A stretch of 64,000 nucleotides of DNA. Source: Halichondria panicea (lineage: Eukaryota; Porifera; Demospongiae; Suberitida; Halichondriidae). The first letter of the stretch is position 1. Every line of letters begins with the position of its first letter. Location: the NCBI RefSeq assembly GCF_963675165.1, contig NC_087379.1, positions 3,290,201 through 3,354,200 of the forward strand, written 5' to 3'. Under the pieces are notes generated by a model that made no database searches, had not been told where the DNA came from, and saw nothing but the letters and a program-made list of their open reading frames with translations. Positions 1-13,400 of the stretch are shown here, in pieces. A program made the position numbers and the translations under genes.

Positions 1-380
1 TCTTCTAATTTATCGGACAGGAAAAAATAATTATTTTGGAAATTGTCCGGGTATAATTGGAATAGAGCATGCGAAGTGTCCGGAATAATTAGAACAAGCA
101 AGCAGCTGCATGCGAGCTACCTAAGTTTAATAGAACAGGGTACGACTGAATAGTTGCACTAGCTATCTAAAACTAGCTACTCAAAGCTATCTAACTGCAG
201 CACTCTAAGTCTTACTTGCCGTCTGTGAATGATAACTCAACTTTTCAAGGTATTGTCCGGATATTTAGAACAAATGTAATATTAAAGTACTGGAGTGTCC
301 GTTGTATTAGAACAACGAAAATTGCCCAAAAGAGTGTCCGGGTAATTAGAAGTGTCCGATAAATTAGAAGATATACGGTA
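1..380 (-). mobile_element. MITE-like element, family A copy 1 (cut by window start)
   Basis: This copy is the reverse complement of the element at 20277-20676. It ends at 380 with the inverted terminal sequence ATTAGAAGATATACGG followed by TA. Its left end begins inside the matching terminal repeat (TCTTCTAATTTATCGGACA), so only the outermost few bases are missing. It lies in the intron before the exon at 449. It has no coding capacity, which fits a non-autonomous DNA transposon with a TA target site. Confidence 0.75.
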
Positions 381-448
381 ATATAATTATGCTTGTAAAA
401 ATCAGTTACATGTACAGAATTAAAATGTGGGGTGTTTTTGGTTCACAG

Positions 449-606
449 ATTTGCGAAGAGCAGTGCGGTCCAGTCTGATAAAGCCGTCCTCCTCCAGTCA
501 CACTCACACCTTCCCATCTGGTCAAGAAGTTCACAATCCTGACGATGATACATGGACTAAAACGTGTTCTGATTGTGGTTACCAAGTAATTTTTGAGAAA
601 ATGTGA
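449..606 (+). CDS. Last exon of an unidentified protein (C-terminal 51 residues)
   Basis: An acceptor (TTCACAG) ends at 448 and an open frame runs to TGA at 604-606, entered with a split codon (2 bases in this exon). The peptide has a Ser-rich stretch and then a hydrophilic segment ending in TWTKTCSDCGYQVIFEKM. The CSDCG pair suggests half of a zinc-binding site. The rest of the gene lies upstream of the window, and a MITE fills the visible part of the preceding intron. I do not recognise the family. The case rests on the good acceptor, an uninterrupted frame to a stop and protein-like composition, so it could still be chance. Confidence 0.5.
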
Positions 607-2118
607 CAATATAATTGCCTTTGTGTCTACACTAGTCCCTCTGTTATTAGATCAGGATCATTTCCTTCATTATTTTGTTCTATCCTTCACAACTAACTCG
701 AGTTTCCTTTGAACATTCATACAGTAAAACTAATGTACAGTATAACGCCAAATTTTCACTGATTGATCTGAATCTCAAAATTATGCGCCTTGAAATTTTA
801 TATTTCCTACTTCCGGCAGTGTAAGGGGGATATCTCAAAAATAATAAATGTTTATTTTAAACAATCTGCAAAATATATGGTCCTTGAAAATATTGACCGT
901 GCTGTTTTTTTATGCACAATATTTTACCTACTGATATGCATAGGCAATGCAGTTTGTGGCCATTATTTACTAACTTTTGGATCAGTAGTGTCATCAGTGT
1001 TTATACATAATTATGCATGTAGTGATATCATGTGTACTGTACTACTTACTGTAAGCTAGAGCTGAACCTTAATTGGGCAATTAAAACGCAGTTAGTACAT
1101 TAATTGCCACCCTTGCTAAATAAAGGTGCCATAACTACAATTTATAGTCAGCGTAAACTTCGATCATGGTTATGAGCACAACGAATACCCTCTATACAGT
1201 TTCTAACTAAAATGCCATTATGATTTGTTATTAATTGCTAATTGCTAATTCTCCCTATTAAATAAGTGGTTTTTCCAGACAGGTTTCGTTTTACCACTAA
1301 TAGACGTACCATCAAAGTGGCATTCCCAGCATCCCCACCTGATGGATGTGCGCACTCATCCATCAGGTACCTACCTTTGACTTGAATAGGACCCAATTTT
1401 ACGGTTCAAGGAAAGCTGTTTAATCCAACCAAAGGAACGCAACTTTAGTCTGCTTTAATATCACCCCACTTTTTTCCCATACAAAGATCTGTGGACACAC
1501 AACGACAAAAATTCAAATTACCGCTCTCCCTGACGGGCAGTTACAGCTCAATAGCTTTGTTATCTGTTACCGTTCCTCAAGAGAAAGCAATAGTACACCA
1601 CACAATATTGCGTAATTTCCTGGTCACTAAATGATGCGATCTAGTTCATACTTAAAGCTAAAGATCAACAGTTATGTGATATATTAGTTGGTTCTGATTA
1701 GGAAGAAATGAGTGGTATGACTTACTCCTTTGCACTCAATGAGAGAATAATTTACGCTGGTTTTACCCTATATATAGGCACTTAACAGAATACATGTACT
1801 ACTTGTTGTTCAATATGAAGATATGTCTTCCAGCACTATATAAAACTGAGCTTTAATTTCAAGCAAGCAGCCCCGCCCCTACTGGAGTCATTTACCACAT
1901 TCCAATAAGCTTCTTATAACAATATTCATTAGATCTACTTGCCCATCCCACCTTTTAGCTTATAGAGAGCTAACTAGCTAGCTCTAGTTTCAGCTAGTAC
2001 ACAGTATTGGAAAAGAATGGTAGATACAGTGAACGTGAAAGTCCAGTCACATTCTTCCCTAGTATAAAAGAGAAGTTTTTATCATTAAGATTTGTCAAAG
2101 AGAAAAGAGAGGGACTCA
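607..2118. other. Intergenic region upstream of the forkhead gene
   Basis: No convincing coding exon was seen here; the short ORFs have poor composition. A 12-bp perfect inverted repeat (ACCTGATGGATG at 1337-1348, its complement at 1357-1368, 8-base loop) could form a hairpin. The right third holds candidate core promoter elements for the downstream forkhead gene (see 1837-1906). Confidence 0.6.
1837..1906 (+). promoter_or_regulatory. Candidate core promoter of the forkhead gene
   Basis: A TATATAAA box lies at 1837-1844, a GC-box-like CCCCGCCCCT at about 1871-1880 and a CCAAT box at 1902-1906. All are 200-280 bp upstream of the ATG at 2119. This is motif-based inference; such motifs also occur by chance. 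Confidence 0.3.
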
Positions 2119-5100
2119 ATGACTACCCAGAGTACCAAAAGGATGGACCTAGGGAACAGCCTAACTGCCATAGACTGGCTACCCAGGCTCACCTCAGCAA
2201 GGCCGGCAGGGAAGATGGAAGCACCCTCAGAACCCCACAGGATTTTGAAAACTCCCACAAGAAAGCCTCCACCTAGTCCCATTGACCTGACAGCTAGACT
2301 AGACCCCAATGAAGCTCAGGCCTACATGTGCCAGGATGCTAAACCACCTTACTCATATGCTGCCCTTATAACATTTTCTATCAACAGTTCTCCAAGGCGG
2401 CGAATGACACTGAATGAGATATACACTTGGATCTCAAGCAACTTTCCCTACTACAGAGATGCCGGTACTGGGTGGAAGGTATGTTAAGATGTCAACCACT
2501 CAGCTGTTCATAATTTATAGCTTGCATGACAAATAACATTATGGCTGGGTGTAGGTAGATCTATGTATATGCGAATCAATAATAAGGGTGTGTGTATAAG
2601 TACTATTTCATGTTGGCAGAGATATTGAATGGAAGTGGGTGTAGCTGCATGTGTGGTGGGGTGTGTCTGGGTGCCCACTTTGAGCTGTGTTGTATGCCCT
2701 AATACTAATCAACTTACACTAACTGTCACTTCCCTGGTTACCCTGCATATGGTTACCCTGCATTTGAAGTGGTTAGGATTTTAAGTATTCAGTTTGCCAA
2801 ACCGTGCAATAACAAAACCACAGAATCCGTAATAACACAACATACTTTATTTCACGGACTCTTCATATACGGGGTACAAATTTTAAGAAACCATCACTTG
2901 TGTCATAATATAATATGTCCAAGGCAAGCTGTCTTAAAACTGTGGAGTGCCTATGCAGACTGGTAATTGCTATACTACTGTAACCTTCTTTAAATGAAAC
3001 TTAATATGGGAGCCATAACATGAGAAGTATGTAGTGATCACCCAAGACAGTTGCTACTGTATACTGTTGTTGTAGGCAGACCAGGTGCCCAGCTGCCTAA
3101 TGCTTTCACTTCCTTGCATATGAAAAGGACTTGATTTCTGACAGGATTCTAGTGTTGGTATAGAGATTAGTGTGAATATCAGGTTGGGTGAGCTACTTAC
3201 TGAAAGGTATTTCTCAGACCATTTACCTGGCTCCAATCAACCATGACAACTATCAGCTGTTCTGACTAGTCATTTGTTTCTCCTTCTACAGAACTCAATC
3301 AGACATAACCTCTCCCTGAACAAGTGCTTCCGTAAAGTGCCTCGGCCAAAGGATGACCCAGGAAAAGTGAGCTCACCCATACATGTAATGTACACACTGA
3401 ATATTAATTTTGTTAATGTATTTCCCTGTATAAACTACATAAACTGGTGTGTACACAATGTGAGGATCCTCTAATGTTTACTATGAGTTGCTGTTGTGAT
3501 TTTGTAACTGTGTCACACATAGCAATGTAAACCATGGTATTCCAGACTTGGCTTCACGATAATTATTGTGCTGTGTCAGCTTGTGTGGTATGCTTATTGA
3601 AGCCCTCAAAACCAGAACCACAACATTTTTGTGACCAGAATTCAAAGCACTGTGTTAGGGTAGAGCCATCTCCTATTCTGATGTGCCACTTTGTCTGTTA
3701 TCAGTTGCCTCTATAGTAACTTCTTAAAAACGAGTTATAACGGTCGTCACTTGTTAACACCCATGGCAACAATTCCCACCTTGATGTGGCCTAAGTTGTC
3801 ACTCAATCACACCAGCTATGGTGGCACCTCAAAGAATGCAGGGGTGTGGTGGTAGAAATCATCTTCAAAATGTGTAGGATATAATTTTAATTTGAAGGAA
3901 ATTCAACGCTATCTGTTGATACTCCTGAAATTATTTTGTCTTATTTCATCCCTATTGTGTATGTGGTTCTATCTACAGTGTAATGTAGTGTAAGCAGCTC
4001 TTAACAATTACCAGTAATTATCACCACGACAAAGTAGTTTACAGTTACACAACGTGGATCTGTTAATTTCTTGTGTGCAGGGCTCGTACTGGGAGATTGA
4101 CCCCACTCCTCTGGAAGAGAGCGGAGATTCCATCTCACTATCAGGGTTCCCACGCAAGAGGAAGATCAGTGAAAGAGTGAGTGCTGAAGATCTGTACAGC
4201 CATCTTAGTTTAAATATTCTGTTACATACTTTTGTGTAGGATGGAAAGGTGCACGATAATTGCTTTCCTGCGGTACATTTCAACATCTGTTGTAGACATG
4301 CAAGGGTGTACATGGTTCTGCTGCTGTGTTCATAGCAATAAAATGGCCATATGCTTCTTCATCATGCAATGTATTCTTGAATAGTTTTGTAACAGTATAT
4401 ACACATGTAGGTCACATGAGAAACTCCCACTCTTGTCAGCACTTGGTGTACATAGGCAATGTTGTTTCCAAGTCCAGTGCACTAGTTACGTGCAGACATG
4501 TGAACAATTTCCTGTCCTAAGTACGGCGTAATTAATAATCAGATCACATTTCTTGCCTTGCTGATTCGAAATGTATACTTTTACAGTTGCATCATTGTTC
4601 ATAATATACCCTTGTAACAACATTCCATTAAAGCCCCATAGCAATGCCCCACTGTTTTGCTTATCACTTTTGTAACATTTTGAGCCTCGTGTGGTTCTTC
4701 TCGAATTGACACAATTAAGAAGGGTATACGTTGGTATGGAGTTAAACAGTATTCAGATAGAATAGCACTACTGTCGATGTAAACTCGTAGTTATACCCAC
4801 CAATGAAATTACACTGCCATAGTGGATACGAATCAATTTGATTCTGCACATTGGTCGGTAATTGTGTGATTCTAGAAGGCATGACTTTAGTAAGCTATTG
4901 TACATGTTTCCAATATCTCGTATACATTAATTTTGCACTAAAAATTGGGGGGTGTTCAGTTCGTCTTGATTTGTCTAGTGGCCCCAGGCTGATTACTGAC
5001 ATGTGTGGACTTATACATGTTATGTAAATTCATGAATGTGAGAGTGTGTGGGTGAAGTGTCAAGCATTGCAAGGTTGGCTTGCATACACAGTGAGATTCA

Positions 5101-6307
5101 TTTCATACCTGGATACTGCAACAAACATATGATTATGTGTCGGTTAGTTATTCATTGCAGCTCCATTGGATGTTCTAGACTTACTGCAAGCTTCCTGTGA
5201 ATACTGAATATGTTTATTGCATTCACAAAATTGACATATTAATTATATATACCGTACTCACTGACAGTTACTGTACCGTATAGGTGTGAAAACTGTCTAA
5301 TATAATCCACCATCCTGTAGCTCTCCTCTTCTGAAGATGCCAAACAAGAGCCAAAAGATTACAAGACCAAAACCACTCCAATTAAATGGAACGAGTCTCA
5401 TCTGAGACAAAGCTCATCTCCGACTCTAGCAGAGCTAAACACTGACCCCCCACGAGCCAAGCGACCAGCTTTTTCAGCCGCCTACAGCCCTCCATCCCAC
5501 CACACACACCCATACTCTACCACAGTATCGGACAGCTCAGCTACCACTCTATCTCTGCCAACTATGGCCTTCAATGACAAAGAAGGTCTTGACGAGCTCA
5601 GCTCATCTTTCAGAAGTTTATACAAGTCCCTGTATAGTCAATCAATGGCGGAAGGTGCATACCTCAACGCAGATATCTTACCGCACATACCAACCCAGGA
5701 GTTGGGTGTCTCTTCTGATTCTAGTAGCATCCCTCTTGGCGCTTCAGCCACTACTCTATTAGGTGGCAACGAAGGAAACCATACGGAATTTTTGGGTCTC
5801 ATGGATAGCTTTCGTGATATTGCTGATGCCAAAACATGGGATAAACTTGACCCTGCACATATTCAAGGTTTACTTGATTCCTTCAAAACTGGACAGCATG
5901 ACAAGTTCGGATTGGACGCAAAGACATATGCAGATGTGCACGCTTCATTCAACCAGTTTGTATCACAGCTGAGCAATCGATTCGTAACTATCGGCAACAC
6001 ATCAAGCCTCAACAATTACAGCCACCATCCACTGGGAGGAGCACCACCCATGGGCCATCACAATGGTGGTGGACACCACAGCTACCAAATAGACACTGGA
6101 ATATTATCTCCGGTTCAACTAGGGGGTATTAATCATAACTCTCCGCCAGAGTTCAATCCATCCCCAATGTACCCTGGAGCCGGGGCCTATGGAGCCTACA
6201 ACACAGCCACTCTCAGCTCACTAGCACAACAACCAAACCATCACAGAACTGGCCTAGAGATGTTTGAAGATGTCGAAGATGATTTTGATTGGTCAAAGCT
6301 CATGTAA
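2119..6307 (+). CDS. FoxJ2/3: Forkhead transcription factor, FoxJ2/3 class
   Basis: Four exons, all joined in phase 0: 2119-2478, 3292-3366, 4081-4176, 5321-6307; 505 residues, near vertebrate FoxJ2/FoxJ3 (about 570-620). The forkhead domain spans roughly residues 75-170: [12 protein letters not shown], helix 3 [19 protein letters not shown], and the [10 protein letters not shown] end of the fold. The N-terminal block [15 protein letters not shown] matches the conserved SLTSIDWLPQLT of FoxJ2/3, which separates this gene from FoxJ1. The C-terminal part is rich in Ser, Pro and His and ends in an acidic segment (EDVEDDFDW) that could be an activation domain. ATG 2119 is the first Met after an in-frame TAA at 2086. 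It should be a nuclear, sequence-specific DNA-binding protein. The recognition helix is complete. Confidence 0.93.
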
Positions 6308-6621
6308 TTTCTGTTGTATTTTACAATCACATTTTAAGCCATGTACATTATACATTTGATTTTAACACAGGCATGCTGGTCTTTACTGGTATAATGCACT
6401 ATAGTTTTCCAAGATATTTTTTATTTCAAAAGTAGATTTTTTAACCCTTAATTTATTTATGTATTATATGTCAACTGGTGCAACCATCTTCACTTATAGT
6501 ATAATGATGATATATATAGTCAAGTAGACATTATGATATTTTTCCATTCTCGTCACATTTTGTTTCACATGATCCATGATTATTTACTATAGTACATGTA
6601 CAGGTATAGAATGACCTCTTG

Positions 6622-6819
6622 ATCGTATAGCGTGTAATTTTCGTGGTTTTCGTGGTTGGAGGTCTGCATGACCACAAATATTTTACCCACAAATGAAGCG
6701 ACCTTGCCTACCTTTACCTGCAGTGCAAGCTCCAACCACAAAAATATTACCCACAAAATGTCTCAATATTGCTGAACCACGAATATTTTATCCCCCGAAA
6801 ATTACCCGCTATATGGTAC
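6622..6819. mobile_element. MITE-like element, family B
   Basis: Its ends are inverted: GTATAGCGTGTAATTTTCG on the left and CGAAAATTACCCGCTATATG on the right. The interior shares ACCTTTACCTGCAGTGCAAG and its flanks with the copy at 63171-63361, which shows they are one family. It has no coding capacity. Confidence 0.7.
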
Positions 6820-6948
6820 ATGACTGTAAATTAAACTATGGCTGTACCCTGCATGTATATACAATGTGATGACTTCGTAATTATATACACACATGCGCTA
6901 TATATATTATAGGGGTTGCTTACAAGTACCATGCAGTATAATAATTAT

Positions 6949-7237
6949 ATACCGTATAGCGGGTATCCATTACAAAGGATTTCGCGGATTTTATTTTCGT
7001 GGTCTGAGTTCCAGCCTTTTGGCGCATACGCACATCAACATGCAGCTGTACCTCCACACCGTTAGCCTCGAATCCAGGCCTAGCCTATAACGGTGAGGCA
7101 CCTCTTATTGTCGATAGGTGTGGTCAATAATACTGAACACGCCTACTATTCAATAAAGATATAAATTTTCGCGGTACAGTCTCAATCCGCGAAAACCGCG
7201 AACATTTATACCCTTGAAATATACCCGCTATACGGTA
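6949..7237. mobile_element. MITE-like element, family B variant
   Basis: The left end is ACCGTATAGCGGGTAT and the right end is ATACCCGCTATACGGT, a perfect inverted pair. The interior differs from 6622-6819, so it may be a separate subfamily using the same termini. Confidence 0.7.
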
Positions 7238-7410
7238 GCAGAAAAACCAATTACTTGGTGACAAGTGCCAGCAAATTTGCTGCACAGTATATACAATGCC
7301 GCATAAAATTATACCAACAAAAAGAGAATTCATTATAATTGACAGATCAAAACAGAGTCAGTCAGACACAAATTAACAATCAGGTCATATAATCATCATG
7401 CGCATGGTGG

Positions 7411-10400
7411 TCACATTGTGTCCCTGACTGATTGTATTTCACCCATGTTAGGTCTCTCCGCAGCATTCACTGTGAACCCGAGCAGGGCAGCAGCATTCAC
7501 CTGCGCCAGTAAACATGTACATGTACATGACATTGTGCCGTGAGTTAAAATAAAGGGTGGCTAATATTGATTCTGTACTGCAAGTAAAGTATACTTGGTT
7601 GTCAAGAAACAAAGTACAATGTAGATATAATTATGTTATTGCACGTCAGTATTACTAAGACACCATAACGCTGACCTGAATCAATATGACAGCCCAGGTA
7701 TAGTACGTAGAGCTACACAGAATCACTACTATCTCAACTATATTACAGTTGTACCTTCTGCATCTTCTTTTTCTTCTTTTGTTTGGCTTTCCCTGCTCCT
7801 GTTCCACCCCCCTCTTCCTGATCACATGACTTGGTGGGCACACCTCCACTAGATGGTGCTCCACCAGAGGAGGTACGAGTAAGTGAGTCATCTCCACTGT
7901 GACTGGATGTCCGATCACGTGACCTTGACTTCCTTGTCTAGACACAATGATGCAGGTGTACAGTATAACCACTATAGAGCACTGAAGTGCTAAAAGGTAG
8001 CTGAGATAACGTGTCTCATAACTAGAGGAGCGTTGTAAGGATGTCACTAGCAACTAATAATTATATACCAATGTATAAAAAGCAGCAACCTAGAAAGAAG
8101 GGTGCTGCAATCACGACCGAGACAGCAACAAATTACGCATTTTGGTCAATTTTTAATGCTTATTTTATCAAATAAACGCTGAGATTTCAACGGGGATTGT
8201 ATAGGTGGCGAGTTAATTGTGTAATATGCGGCATGATCCATGTAGCTGCTCGCATTAACTACAGTAGATAGTACTACATGTGTCTAGCCAACGTGCAAGC
8301 TTAGCTTTTGCTACTAGTAGCTGACAAAGATTTGTTGATAAAGTTATGATTATATAATCATAACACAGATTTTGTCAACAAATGTATACATAAATTATGT
8401 CTCAATGTTTATACGCAGCATTTTAGCAGCTAGGTTAGCAGACCCAGAATACACAAACAGACTAACACACTGACAGGCTACTTACATGTACAACCTGCAG
8501 TTACATTAAAGGTCCTAAGATTGCTAGATATTTTCATGGCAGCATGCACTGCATACATGTACAATGTATGTATACAGATGGCAGTTTTTTAAACCTTCTG
8601 ACCACGAGGGCGTAGCCCGAGGGAGAGGTGTGGTTTACTGTCAGGTACAGATATACATGTACACTGTATACACCATATCCACTTTCATCATACAGTACAA
8701 TACATACAGAATGATGGTTTGTAATTCACATGCACCTTGCCTGCTCAGGCAATACATGTACCCGGAGGAGGTCCGACATGCATGCACGAATCACTACAAG
8801 TTCAGTGCATTGATGTAATTGCGGTCACGTGATAATGTCCAGGCCAATGAATGTAGTGATTTGTGCACGCATCTCGGACCTTCTGACATGTACCTAGTCT
8901 GGGGGCCATACCTAACATCTCGGGGTCAGTGATAATGTCTAAGCCACAGTGCACTGACCCACTGACTGAACTTGTAGTGATTCGTGCACGCATTTCGGAC
9001 CTCTTCTGACATGTACCTAGTCTTTTTAATCCAGTATTGCCACTGTGGAATTTGGATAGTGCCAATGAAATGAGAGTATTTCTACATCTACTCCTTCTTT
9101 AAATCTCCAATGCCGCAAGTCACTAACTAATCAAGAGCACACGGAAATGCTGCAAGAGTCTCCAGACCTTTTCTCCCCCCCCCCCCCCCCTGAGAAAAAG
9201 TCTACCCAATCCGTTAATAGAAGAGGATAGTCAGGGTCAAAATTCTTAATTAAAATCTGCTTCCGGAGGACTTAATACCATTCCAATCATCTACTCTTTC
9301 TTTGTTACCTCCAACCACAGTGCAGTTTACAAGGGTTGGAGGTACTAAAGGAAGATTAGACGATCGGAAATGCAATTAAAATGTCCTCCGGAAGCAGATT
9401 TAATTGATCTTGACTAGCCTCCTCTGGCCGGTTAATATATGTTTCTCGCTTTATTAAACATATCCACCTACTTGGCTATGTTGTTGCGGCTGTGACAATG
9501 GTTTGACTTTCTGTCTTTTGTCAAGGAACTGTTTGGCAAAGTCATGTGCATCCTTAGTCTCCCCCAGGTATGATTTGATGTAGTCATGAACTTCATACAC
9601 GGAGTCCACCTCCAGTAAGAAGCTGATAAAGGTGGCCGCTGAAAGTGAAAAAAATTGCAGAAACAGATGATGTGAGAAAAACACACACAGTTTGTGCGCA
9701 ACTGTACATGTATTATACAGTGCAAACATGAAACTAACTACTTACAGTACATGTGGCCACACTGCTAACAGTTACAATAGAAACAGATGTGTCAGCATGA
9801 ACGTACTGATACTGCAAGCAGTCGCCATATAATTATTGCATTACGTGTACAGTGTATGTTACTCTACAGTAATACTGCATGGAAAACGTTTTAAATTTAC
9901 AAATGTTACTGACTTGAGTTGAGTATCCAAACTCACCATCGACATCTGTGTTGAATTTCCTTAACTCCACTTCACACCAAGAGTTGAATTCTGAGCTGGC
10001 ATCGTTAGAGGACAACAGTCGACGAAGGTTCTCCTATATACAACAAGGAAGCATTGTGCAAAATAATGCAGATAAGCCACTCACATACTCAAAATCTAAT
10101 TAACTACAATGTAATTTTATACACAATGATACAGTGAGTTTCACCTCTTCTTTATTGCCTGGCTTCTTTTTTTTACTGCCCTTTTGCCTTCCACCCTCAC
10201 TGGAAGGAGCAGGGTTGTTCTTGGCCTCCAGAGCACACTCCTCCCAGAATGACATATCGTCTTCATCATCATCATCATCGTCTAGCTCAGCAGTGAATGA
10301 AGGTAGCTTCTCTCTCTTTGCCTGTGAGTGGGACGGAGGAGTGTGGGGTGGAGGCCATGTCTGCTTGCTCTTGGTGGCACTGCTCCAAATACCCTATAAG

Positions 10401-13400
10401 CGTGTGGAAGGCAAAAACTTAACTACAACACTAGCCAGCTCATGTACGATGCAAGACTAACCGCAGTATTGTTGAAAATAATGTGCTTTGAAATAGAAAA
10501 GCAGTTATAACCACCACCAAAACGTCATCAGACCCACCTACTCCACCTACTACACATAGTTTAAGAAACACAATAGTATTCTATGCAGAAAGAACGGAGT
10601 GTGAATAAAGTAATTACACATGGTATATAAAGCCCCACTGTGGATAAACTGATGATCTACATATGCAGCATCTGAACTAATCACAAAGCCAGATAAGAGC
10701 TGGAGTTACAGCAAGCCTTATGTTGCGAGACATTGAAGGTGATTGACAGACAGTTATTCAGAACGATTCAACTGCTATCAACATGACAGCCATTGATAAA
10801 GCAAGGGCTTTTGATAAAGATTAGCTGGAAGAACACGTGCAGTATGAGATAAACGCATTTTGTAGAAAATGATTTATAATTTTTTGCTTTGCGTAGAGCA
10901 GTCTGGCAAAAGTAAATATTATTTGGGGTACAGGGTGTCACACAGGATTTTGAAGTAGAGGGGGGAAACAAGAAAAGTAACTAGAAAATGTTGCTAAAAA
11001 AAGGTCAACTGTTATTTCAATACCCTTGTTAGTACGTAAAATTGCCAACTATGGACCCCAACTACTGTAGTACCTGAATGCAAATTTTAGGGGGGGGGGT
11101 TGGAGCTAGAGGGGAGATATCCCCCATTTCCCCTCCCCTGTATAACACCTTGGGGAACCTTTTAGAAGTATAACGTACAGTCGTACAGTACCTTAGGTTT
11201 TTGAGTAGCCTTGCCAGAGAGGGAAGCAGTCATGGCACTGACGGTTGCCTGCTTGTATATGTCAACCTCTTGCTCTTGTTGGATCTCCAAAAATGACTTT
11301 GGCTTACTCACCGCCTTCTTCCCACCACTGGCCCTTCTACATTGGGGATAATCAGAAACAATTGCTGATTTTACCACTTGTATACACATTCAGTGTTAAA
11401 ATACATTGCACATGGGTTGAGACTCACACACGATTGAGAGTACCTCACTCACCCTTGTCCAATGGGAGCAACTGCTCCGACAGCACTGCTCCAGCCAGAC
11501 TGCTGGACCCTGACCTGCTGGGACTGGTACTGCCCCCTTAGCAAATCCTCACGTTGACGCTGCAAAATGAAGTCCATGTACATGTGTAGTGTATCAAAGG
11601 TTAAGTAAAACTGCAATGTGATACTGTAGATAGTAGAACAACAACAGTATACCACTCACTCTATCAAACAACCATACACCTCACAACATGTTCTAGAAAC
11701 ACATGTACAGCATACTGTGGTATATGTACATATTTAATATAACACGTACACATAAATGTAAGGAGCGGCTTTGCTAATAATTATAATAAGTGGCTACCTG
11801 CTCCATGGCTTGAGCCTCCTCTTCCTGCTGTATCTGCAGTAACGATGGACCAGACTGTCTACCCTGGGCCAACACTTGATGGGAGGCAACACTGTGCTGT
11901 TGCTGCTGCTGCTGCTGCTGCTGCTGTAGCCAGGCTTGCTGCTGTCTGAGAAGAGCTTGCTGTCTATCTCTTTCTCTCTGAACTAGCTTCTCTTGCTCGA
12001 GTCTTTGTTGCTCGTTGGCCTGCTGTTGTAGAGCCAACCGAGTCTCTTCTGGTATGAGGGGCGTAAGGACAGCATCACATTTACATGCAAACATAGAAAA
12101 TAGTTGCATTCTACACACAGTGTACATGCATGTGCTACTACAAGATTGCATCACTATGATGAAACTTCATTTACCAACAGTAAGTTAAACATCACTCACC
12201 ATCTCTCTGTCGCTGTCTCTCCTGCTCCTCCCTGAGTCTTGCCAGTTGCATCTCTTCAGCTGCTCTCCGCTGAGCCTCCATTTTGGCCTTAGTCTCAGCT
12301 TCTTTACGTCGAGCCTCTTCAATCATTTGCCGTTGTCTCTCCTCAGCAAGCTGCCTCTGACGCTCTTCTTCCAACTGACGTTGTCTTTCTTCAAGTAGCT
12401 TCCGCTGGTGCTCTTCAGCAAGCTGTCGCTGTCTCTCCTTTTCAACACGGCACCTGAATTTATATGTAGCTATAAATAAATTTGTTATGCACACATAATT
12501 ATACAATTATACGTGTACATAGATTATATGATGGGACTGCATCAGTACACCATAAAATTATGACAGTCAAATAATAAATGACCGACACACAAGGTAAAAT
12601 TCCCTCTTAGGCTCATGGGAAAATCACCCTACTACATGTACGTTTAAGTTTAAACCCACAATGCAAAAACAATTCACATGAACGTACAGTACGGCAAACA
12701 ACACTATACACTTGTAAGCTCACATGAAAATTTCTATACACTACAATACTGTAAATGTACACACACGCACACACACTCACAGCGTAAATACGTTATAGTT
12801 ATTGACTGGTTGCCTAGTAATTATACCAACCTAAGCCTCGGGCTACACCCTCAGCACTGGTTGGTTAACTTACAAACCAGTCAAAATAACATATTTTATG
12901 TACAATTTCATCTGGGCAATGCACAATACAACGACACTGTATACTAATGTGCCCACCTTTCCTCGTCTTCCTTCTTCTTCATCTCCAACTCCGCCTGTCT
13001 TCTCTGCTTCTCTCGAGCCTGTTCCTCTGCCGCAACACGTCGTGCCTCCTCGTTACGGTCATGTCCTGAGGGTATGCGATCCCAGACAACCTTATCTGCA
13101 CCCGTAATGTCAGGCCACTGGTCCTCAGGAGACTCCGCTGAAAAACAGTTATAGTATGTGCTTGGGTTGTTTCATGGGTCAAAGCATACGTTGTAGGACA
13201 CCTCAATCATGTATATGGGACAATTACCATGCAGTACACCTAGTACTTGACCGTGCATTGAGCAGGATGGCATTGAGTGTCCCCGTGTCATGTATATGGG
13301 ACAATTACCATGCAGTACACCTAGTACTTGACCGTGCATTGAGCAGGATGGCATTGAGTGTCCCCGTGTCATGTATATGGGACAATTACCATGCAGAACA

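Larger units (their letters stand above)
6308..7410. other. Convergent intergenic region between FoxJ2/3 and GIGYF
   Basis: The two genes face each other tail to tail. The space is largely taken by two MITE-like copies (6622-6819 and 6949-7237) sharing the terminal motif CCGTATAGCGGGTA. No coding exon and no clear AATAAA close to either stop codon was seen. Confidence 0.6.

Noticed and set aside
2092-2118. Starting FoxJ2/3 at 2092
   Set aside because: The codon there is TTG; the first ATG in frame is 2119 and the conserved N-terminal block begins after it.
7938-9471. Extra GIGYF exon in the long 3' intron
   Set aside because: Exons 9472-9638 and 7755-7937 join in phase without one, and the interval is filled with inverted and duplicated repeat sequence (for example 8764-9030).
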